Assembly (NCBI GenBank): GCA_025464915.1
Contig: JAODNF010000405.1
Location: 1 to 18,984 of the forward strand
DNA length: 18,984 nucleotides
Direction of reading: 5' to 3'
Source of the DNA: Frankiales bacterium
GTDB lineage: Bacteria > Actinomycetota > Actinomycetes > Mycobacteriales > SCTD01
Made by a program: the position numbers and the translations under genes
Part shown: positions 15,481-18,984 of the stretch, in pieces
Layout: each line of letters starts with the position of its first letter
How positions within the stretch are numbered: position 1 is the stretch's first letter
Notes under the pieces: generated by a model
Seen by the model: only the letters and a program-made list of their open reading frames with translations
What the model was told of the DNA's origin: nothing
Database searches by the model: none

Positions 15481-16422
15481 TCAGCCGATCAGGCTGGGGT
15501 GCTCCCGGAAGTACGCGATGGTGCGGGACAGCCCGTCCTCGAACCCGACCTGCGGCTCCCAGCCGAGCTCGCGCTTGGCGAGGGAGATGTCGGGCTGACG
15601 GATGCTCGGGTCGTCCACGGGCCGCTCGATGAAGACGATCTCGCTGTCGGACCCGGTCAGCCGCTTGATCGTCTCGGCCAGGTGGAGCACCGACACCTCG
15701 TGCGGGTTGCCGATGTTGACCGGTCCCGGCAGGTCCGAGCGCAGCAGCCGCAGGATGCCCTCGACCAGGTCGTCGACGTAGATGATCGACCGGGTCTGCG
15801 ACCCGTCGCCCGCGACGGTGATCGGCTTGCCGGTGAGGGCCTGCGACGTGAACGCGGGGATGGCTCGCCCGTCGTTCGGCCGCATGCGGGGGCCGTGGGT
15901 GTTGAAGATGCGCAGGATCGCGGTGTCCACGTCGTGGGTGCGCCGATAGGCCATGGTCAGCGCCTCGGCGTGCCGCTTCGCCTCGTCGTAGACCCCGCGA
16001 GGCCCGACCGGGTTCACGTGCCCCCAGTACGTCTCGGGCTGCGGGTGCACCTGCGGGTCGCCGTAGGTCTCCGACGTCGAGGCCAGCAGGAACCGGGCGC
16101 CCTTCTCCTTGGCCAGGCCGAGGGCGTGCAGCGTCCCGGTGGACCCGACCTTCATCGTCTCGATCGGCAGCTGGAGGTAGTCGATGGGCGACGCGGGTGA
16201 GGCGAAGTGCATCACCTGGTCCACGGGCCCCGGCACGTGCACGTAGTCTGAGACGTCCGCCTTCACGCGGCGGAACGCGTCGTGCTCCAGCAGGTGCGCC
16301 ACGTTGGCCGGCGTCCCCGTGAGGAAGTTGTCGAGCGCGAGCACCTCGTGCCCGTCGGCCAGCAGTCGCTCGCACAGGTGGGACCCCAGGAAACCGGCCC
16401 CGCCGGTGACGACTGTGCGCAT
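15481..16422 (-). CDS. UDP-glucuronate decarboxylase (UDP-xylose synthase)
   Basis: A 313-residue short-chain dehydrogenase/reductase converting UDP-glucuronate to UDP-xylose with bound NAD, in the cytosol. TGGAGFLGSHL at 6-16 binds NAD; the segments HFASPASPIDYLQLPIETMK (72-91) and LLASTSETYGDPQVHPQPE (112-130) are diagnostic of the UXS family, with Glu118 following the catalytic Ser/Thr. YDEAK (145-149) supplies the active-site Tyr and Lys; RIFNTHGPRMRPNDGR and RSIIYVDDLV follow. It is a full-length bacterial-type enzyme without the N-terminal anchor of animal forms. No ribosome-binding site precedes the ATG; instead TAGAGT lies seven bases upstream, suggesting a leaderless transcript separate from the main operon. 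No UDP-glucose dehydrogenase is obvious in the window. Confidence 0.95.
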   Translation of the reverse strand: MRTVVTGGAGFLGSHLCERLLADGHEVLALDNFLTGTPANVAHLLEHDAFRRVKADVSDYVHVPGPVDQVMHFASPASPIDYLQLPIETMKVGSTGTLHALGLAKEKGARFLLASTSETYGDPQVHPQPETYWGHVNPVGPRGVYDEAKRHAEALTMAYRRTHDVDTAILRIFNTHGPRMRPNDGRAIPAFTSQALTGKPITVAGDGSQTRSIIYVDDLVEGILRLLRSDLPGPVNIGNPHEVSVLHLAETIKRLTGSDSEIVFIERPVDDPSIRQPDISLAKRELGWEPQVGFEDGLSRTIAYFREHPSLIG

Positions 16423-16429
16423 TCAGGCG

Positions 16430-16435
16430 ACTCTA
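16430..16435 (-). promoter_or_regulatory. Candidate -10 box for a leaderless UDP-glucuronate decarboxylase mRNA
   Basis: On the minus strand TAGAGT is followed by seven bases and then the ATG at 16422, the spacing expected if transcription starts at or beside the start codon. No Shine-Dalgarno sequence is present, and no good -35 element was seen 16-18 bp further upstream. The box lies immediately before the GTG of the divergent membrane-protein gene. Confidence 0.5.
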
Positions 16436-16436
16436 G

Positions 16437-16763
16437 GTGGACAGCGGCGATGATGAGGCCGTGTTCGCCGAGCTCGCTGCCTACCTGGGGATGGCGATGC
16501 TGCTGCTCGTCTCCGGTTACGCGGCGGACCAGGTACGCCGAGGCGGGCTGGACCTGGCGATGAGCGCGGGCCTCGTCACGAACCTGCTGGGCGTCGCGGT
16601 GCTGTGGCTGCGGACGGACAAGCCGATCGAGGGAGCGACGCTGCTGACCCTCGCCACGCGGCACGGGCTGACCGTCGCGGACCTGCTCGTCGCGGTCCCC
16701 CTGCTGATGGCCCTCGCCGTGGCTCAGTCAGTGCGGGTCTCGGCCCGCGAGAAGCGCAGGTAG
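16437..16763 (+). CDS. Small membrane protein of unknown function
   Basis: A 108-residue protein I do not recognise. It has three hydrophobic segments, at about 13-29, 40-57 and 80-97, with short polar links (DQVRRGGLDL and RTDKPIEG) and a basic C-terminal tail (SAREKRR). Strong G/C third-position bias and sensible hydrophobic pattern argue that it is real rather than a shadow. The start is GTG at 16437, which lies between UXS control elements; a second in-frame GTG at 16461 would shorten it by eight residues. Neither has a good ribosome-binding site. It is divergent from the decarboxylase gene (14 bp apart) and its last 40 bp overlap the 3' end of dcd, so the two transcripts are antisense there. 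Confidence 0.7.
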   Translation: MDSGDDEAVFAELAAYLGMAMLLLVSGYAADQVRRGGLDLAMSAGLVTNLLGVAVLWLRTDKPIEGATLLTLATRHGLTVADLLVAVPLLMALAVAQSVRVSAREKRR

Positions 16764-17308
16764 GAGCGCGAGGGGGTCGGGCCGCGCTGGTCCTGGTAGC
16801 GGCTCCCGTAGATCGAGGAGCCGTAGGGGTGCTCGCTCGGCGTGGAGAGCTGCAGCACGCAGATCTGGCCGATCTTCATGCCCGGGTAGAGCTTGATCGG
16901 CAGGTTCGCGACGTTGCTCAGCTCGAGCGTCACGTGCCCGCTGAAGCCGGGGTCGATGAACCCCGCCGTGGAGTGTGTGAGCAGCCCGAGGCGGCCGAGG
17001 CTCGACTTGCCCTCCAGTCTCGAGGCGAGCTTCTCCGACAGCGAGATGACCTCGAGCGTGGAGCCCAGGACGAACTCCCCCGGGTGCAGGATGAACGGCT
17101 CGTCGCCCTCCGGCTCGACCGGCACCGTCAGGTCGTCCTGCTGCTCGCTCGGATCGATGTGCGTGTAGCGGTGGTTCGCGAACACGCGGAAGAACCGGTC
17201 GAGCCGCACATCGATGCTGCTCGGCTGGATCATCGCCTCGTCGTAGGGCGTCAGCCCGAGGTCACCTGACTCGATGGCGGCCCTGAGGTCGCGGTCGGAG
17301 AGCAGCAC
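16724..17308 (-). CDS. dcd: dCTP deaminase, probably bifunctional with dUTP diphosphatase
   Basis: A 194-residue homotrimeric nucleotide enzyme that deaminates dCTP and, in the bifunctional form, also cleaves dUTP to dUMP and diphosphate, feeding dTMP synthesis. The sequence closely follows the mycobacterial Dcd-Dut protein: LLSDRDLRAAI, IQPSSIDVRLD at 27-37, NHRYTHIDP, LHPGEFVLGSTLE at 74-86, EGKSSLGRLGLLTHSTAGF at 99-117, then DPGFSGHVTLELSN and QRGPTPSRSY. STAGFIDPGFSGH is the version seen in bifunctional enzymes rather than E. coli Dcd. The start is GTG at 17308, with no ribosome-binding site but TAGCCT seven bases upstream. It is a housekeeping gene and marks the chromosomal flank of the polysaccharide locus. 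Confidence 0.96.
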   Translation of the reverse strand: MLLSDRDLRAAIESGDLGLTPYDEAMIQPSSIDVRLDRFFRVFANHRYTHIDPSEQQDDLTVPVEPEGDEPFILHPGEFVLGSTLEVISLSEKLASRLEGKSSLGRLGLLTHSTAGFIDPGFSGHVTLELSNVANLPIKLYPGMKIGQICVLQLSTPSEHPYGSSIYGSRYQDQRGPTPSRSYLRFSRAETRTD

Positions 17309-17315
17309 GCGCGAC

Positions 17316-17321
17316 AGGCTA
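17316..17321 (-). promoter_or_regulatory. Candidate -10 box for a leaderless dcd mRNA
   Basis: TAGCCT on the minus strand is followed by exactly seven bases and the GTG at 17308. The absence of a Shine-Dalgarno sequence and the same geometry as at the decarboxylase gene support a leaderless start. No clear -35 element was found. Confidence 0.5.
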
Positions 17322-17351
17322 GCCCCAGACGTGCGGGAGCCCGCGTCCGTC

Positions 17352-17357
17352 TATGCT
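17352..17357 (+). promoter_or_regulatory. Candidate -10 box for the tRNA-Gly gene
   Basis: TATGCT lies 23 bp before the mature tRNA 5' end, in the 72-bp gap between dcd and the tRNA gene. It matches four of six positions of TATAAT. The -35 region is not recognisable, so the call rests on this box and its position. Confidence 0.35.
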
Positions 17358-17380
17358 CTGACGGTCGTCCTGACGACGAT

Positions 17381-17454
17381 GCGGGCGTAGTTCAATGGTA
17401 GAACATCAGCTTCCCAAGCTGACAGTGCGGGTTCGATTCCCGTCGCCCGCTCCA
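17381..17454 (+). tRNA. tRNA-Gly, anticodon CCC
   Basis: A 74-base tRNA gene with encoded CCA. The acceptor stem GCGGGCG (17381-17387) pairs perfectly with CGCCCGC (17444-17450), followed by discriminator T and CCA. The D arm contains AATGGTAG. The anticodon stem TCAGC/GCTGA encloses the loop TTCCCAA, giving anticodon CCC (17413-17415) for GGG codons. The T arm is CGGGTTCGATTCCCG. All stems are intact. It is divergent from dcd. I saw no duplication of its 3' end nearby, so there is no sign of an integrated element. Confidence 0.97.
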
Positions 17455-17466
17455 CGCGCCCACGCA

Positions 17467-17498
17467 AGAGCCGCCGCCCCATCGGGGTCGGCGGCTCT
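17467..17498. terminator. Strong hairpin shared by tRNA-Gly and the small secreted-protein gene
   Basis: AGAGCCGCCG (17467-17476) pairs perfectly with CGGCGGCTCT (17489-17498), and CCCC/GGGG extends the stem inside, leaving a tiny loop and one unpaired base. It starts 12 bases after the tRNA CCA end and lies 12 bases beyond the stop of the converging gene at 17511, so it can end transcription from both sides. There is no T run. Confidence 0.75.
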
Positions 17499-17510
17499 CG
17501 TCGTACCGGG

Positions 17511-17798
17511 CTAGGAGACCGGCGGGTCGTCGCAGCTGCGGACGTTGTCGATGTGCAGGAAGCGGTTCATCGAGTGGCAGTCGGTCGGGTCCGGCAGCTC
17601 GGGGATGAGGGACTGGGCCTGCACCTGGGTGGTCGGCTCGATCGGGAGGAAGTAGCAGACCTCGTAGCTGTCGAAGCCGGCGACGTGCGGCGTGTAGCAG
17701 TGCCGTTCGGCGGCGGCCGAGCCGGTAGCGGTGGTGAGGAGGGGGAGGGTCACGGCTGCAGGGATGGCGGCAGCCGCGAGCAAGGCGAGCTTGCGCAC
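17511..17798 (-). CDS. Small secreted four-cysteine protein of unknown function
   Basis: A 95-residue preprotein I do not recognise. It has a clear Sec signal peptide: MRK, a hydrophobic core to about residue 22, and a GSAAA cleavage region giving a mature form of roughly 65 residues starting near Glu31. Mature cysteines are at 34, 48, 74 and 89, consistent with two disulphides. The chain is acidic to neutral with several prolines (PELPDPTDC) and aromatic residues early on (YTPH, FDSYEVCYF). The start is GTG at 17798, with AGGAG eight bases upstream (17806-17810). It is monocistronic between two hairpins. A surface or extracellular role is likely; nothing links it directly to the polysaccharide pathway. 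Confidence 0.8.
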   Translation of the reverse strand: MRKLALLAAAAIPAAVTLPLLTTATGSAAAERHCYTPHVAGFDSYEVCYFLPIEPTTQVQAQSLIPELPDPTDCHSMNRFLHIDNVRSCDDPPVS

Positions 17799-17908
17799 GT
17801 GGGTGCTCCTGTCTGGGTGGTGCGGCGGGATCTCCGCCTGTCACGTCAACGTCAGTCGGCGCCGGACCTCGCGCCCGAGACCGAACGGGAACGCACCCCT
17901 GGCGCGAC

Positions 17909-17948
17909 GGTGGCCCGTCCTCCCACCCAGCAGGGAGGACGGGCCACC
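17909..17948 (-). terminator. Long perfect hairpin downstream of the Wzz-like gene
   Basis: A 16-bp perfect inverted repeat, GGTGGCCCGTCCTCCC (17909-17924) and its complement (17933-17948), with an 8-base loop ACCCAGCA. It is G+C-rich with no following T run in either direction, as in many actinobacterial terminators. It lies 112 bp after the Wzz-like stop and 110 bp before the secreted-protein start. Confidence 0.7.
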
Positions 17949-17958
17949 GGGCCAAGCC

Positions 17959-17992
17959 GACGGGGTCTCGGACCCAGCTCGTCAACCCCGTC
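17959..17992. repeat. 8-bp inverted repeat next to the long hairpin
   Basis: GACGGGGT (17959-17966) and ACCCCGTC (17985-17992) are perfectly complementary across 18 bases. On the minus strand it comes just before the 16-bp hairpin, so the two could form a tandem terminator or a control structure. Confidence 0.4.
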
Positions 17993-18060
17993 TCGCCCTG
18001 AACAACGGGCACCTCCGGAAAACCTCGCGCGATCTGCGCAGAAGTTTCAGGAAAAAATCG

Positions 18061-18984
18061 TCAGGAGCGCCGCGTGAGGCGCAGCAGCGTGCCGACACCG
18101 GCCAGGACGAGCACCGCACCCGCAGCCAGGAGCGCCGCGATCCAGGCGTCGCGGGCCTTCGGGGCGGTCTTGACGACGCCGTCCTGCGGACCGACGACGA
18201 CGGCGGCGAGCCGATCGCCGGCCGAGGCCTGGTTGACCGTCTCCTGCAGGTTCACGAGCTCCACGAACGCGTCGCCCGCACCGGTCGCGAGCGCGCGGGC
18301 CTCGCCCGACGTCTTGGCGAGCACGGAGAGCGTGATCTGGCGGGGCGCGCGCTGGACCGCCTGCACGTCGCCCTGGACGGCAGCGGGCGCCACGCCCGCG
18401 CGCTGCTCCGAGGTGAGCGTGAAGGCGTGGTCGGAGGCCGCGGCGACGTAGGTCGTGACGCCCTGGCTCAAGGTGTCCTCGATGGGCAGCGCCGGATCGG
18501 GCCCGGCGTCGAGGCGGACCACCGTCGAGGCCTTGAACGTGCTGTCGCGGTGCTCGACGAACGCGGCGGCGCCCATGCCCGCAGCGGCGGCCAGCAGCAG
18601 CACGGCCAGCAGCACCAGGAAGCGCACCAGGCCGTCGCTCTCGCGCGGGGCGGGCGTCGCAACGGGTTCCGCCGCGAGCGAGGCCGGTGCGGCGGGGACG
18701 GGAACAACGACAGCGGAGCGCGCGGCGGACGGCGCCTGCGACACCGGCCAGGGACCGGGCGTGGCCGATCCGCCGAGGTCGGAGACGGGGACCTTCTTCA
18801 CGGCCTTCGCCGGAGCCCGCTTCGCCGGGATCCTCGTGGCGGGGACCCGGGTCGCGGGCGCCCGCTTGGCGGAGGCCTTCGCCGTGGCAGCGGCCGCAGG
18901 AGCAGAGGTGGCCTCCGGCTCGACCGGGAGCCCCGGGACACGCGGCGCCCGGCGCGGGGGGGTCTTGCGAGGAGCGGCGCCGCG
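18061..18984 (-). CDS. Wzz-like two-helix membrane protein with a basic Ala/Pro/Lys-rich tail (start outside window)
   Basis: The frame is open from the right edge, so the start is not visible; 307 codons are seen. The first 61 or so residues are low-complexity and basic, with short repeats of AKRAPA/TRVPA/TRIPA type resembling a histone H1 tail, followed by a Pro/Ala linker. A helix at about 121-143 (LVRFLVLLAVLLLAAAAG) leads to an extracytoplasmic domain of about 135 residues (FKASTVVRLDAG..., LSVLAKTSGEARALATG), and a second helix at about 280-300 is followed by a short basic end. This is the topology of Wzz/polysaccharide co-polymerases lacking a kinase. A GTG at 18801 could start a 246-residue form but has no clear ribosome-binding site and would drop the tail. 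Chain-length control is inferred. Confidence 0.78.
   Translation of the reverse strand, partial: RGAAPRKTPPRRAPRVPGLPVEPEATSAPAAAATAKASAKRAPATRVPATRIPAKRAPAKAVKKVPVSDLGGSATPGPWPVSQAPSAARSAVVVPVPAAPASLAAEPVATPAPRESDGLVRFLVLLAVLLLAAAAGMGAAAFVEHRDSTFKASTVVRLDAGPDPALPIEDTLSQGVTTYVAAASDHAFTLTSEQRAGVAPAAVQGDVQAVQRAPRQITLSVLAKTSGEARALATGAGDAFVELVNLQETVNQASAGDRLAAVVVGPQDGVVKTAPKARDAWIAALLAAGAVLVLAGVGTLLRLTRRS

Larger units (their letters stand above)
17799..18060. other. Intergenic region with two hairpins
   Basis: These 262 bp lie between the Wzz-like gene (ending at 18061) and the secreted-protein gene (starting at 17798), both on the minus strand. No gene was seen. Two inverted repeats (17909-17948 and 17959-17992) probably end the first transcript. 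Nearer the second gene is a tandem ACGTCA repeat (17843-17854), which reads TTGACG on the minus strand and could be a -35 element, though I found no matching -10. A T6 run on the minus strand follows the Wzz-like stop, without a good stem before it. Confidence 0.5.

Noticed and set aside
17381..17454. tRNA-Gly as an integration site for a mobile element
   Set aside because: No integrase gene and no duplicated tRNA 3' end were found in the window.
18040..18085. T6 run just after the Wzz-like stop on the minus strand as an intrinsic terminator
   Set aside because: The only stem before it (GCGCC/GGCGC) is five base pairs and sits nine bases too far upstream.
1..18984. CRISPR arrays, insertion sequences or phage genes
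   Set aside because: No regularly spaced repeats, transposase motifs or phage structural proteins were seen on either strand.

Overview
The window looks like a chromosomal segment from a high-GC actinobacterium, possibly in or near the Micrococcales/Frankineae. This rests on the very high G+C, strong G/C preference at third codon positions, frequent GTG starts, 1-4 bp gene overlaps, candidate leaderless starts (a TAnnnT box 7 nt before the start codon) and a Dcd protein that closely resembles the bifunctional mycobacterial dCTP deaminase/dUTPase. No species can be named from the sequence alone. I saw no insertion sequence, integrase, CRISPR array or rRNA.

Most of the window (1-16422) is a surface-polysaccharide (capsule/EPS) locus, nearly all on the minus strand. 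In transcription order, 15203 to 9950 encodes a WecG/TagA-type glycosyltransferase, a WecB-type UDP-GlcNAc 2-epimerase, a WbpA-like UDP-HexNAc 6-dehydrogenase, a GT4 glycosyltransferase and a DUF6492-like putative glycosyltransferase. Two GT2 glycosyltransferase genes (8229-9983) then lie in the opposite orientation. The minus-strand run resumes at 8205 with a TuaH-like glycosyltransferase, a Wzy-like polymerase/ligase, a GT2, a GT4, a possible 43-codon ORF, a Wzc/CpsD-like fused chain-length regulator and tyrosine kinase, an acyltransferase-3 and another GT2. The start of one more gene is cut by the left edge. Almost every minus-strand junction is an ATGA, GTGA or TGATG overlap, so translation is probably coupled.

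The inferred pathway is a lipid-linked repeat unit containing an N-acetylhexosaminuronic acid (ManNAcA or GlcNAcA) and several further sugars, perhaps including xylose. It would be built by about nine glycosyltransferases, decorated by the acyltransferase, polymerised by the Wzy-like protein and length-controlled by the kinase. No initiating phosphoglycosyltransferase, clear Wzx flippase or tyrosine phosphatase is visible; they may lie beyond the left edge or elsewhere.

From 15481 to the right are separately transcribed genes: a UDP-glucuronate decarboxylase (UDP-xylose supply), a small three-helix membrane protein on the plus strand, dcd, a tRNA-Gly(CCC) gene, a small secreted four-cysteine protein, and a Wzz-like two-helix membrane protein with an Ala/Lys/Pro-rich cytoplasmic tail that runs off the right edge. 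Clear hairpins separate the last units. The non-coding stretches of note are 15204-15480 (control region of the main operon) and 17799-18060 (two inverted repeats).

The most interesting points are the inverted two-glycosyltransferase cassette, the pair of matching leaderless-type starts (UXS and dcd), the small ORF that exactly bridges two genes, the histone-H1-like tail on the Wzz-like protein, and the inverted repeats in the wecG control region. I found no convincing sign of an entirely new system; this is a distinctive arrangement of known polysaccharide families plus two small proteins I do not recognise.
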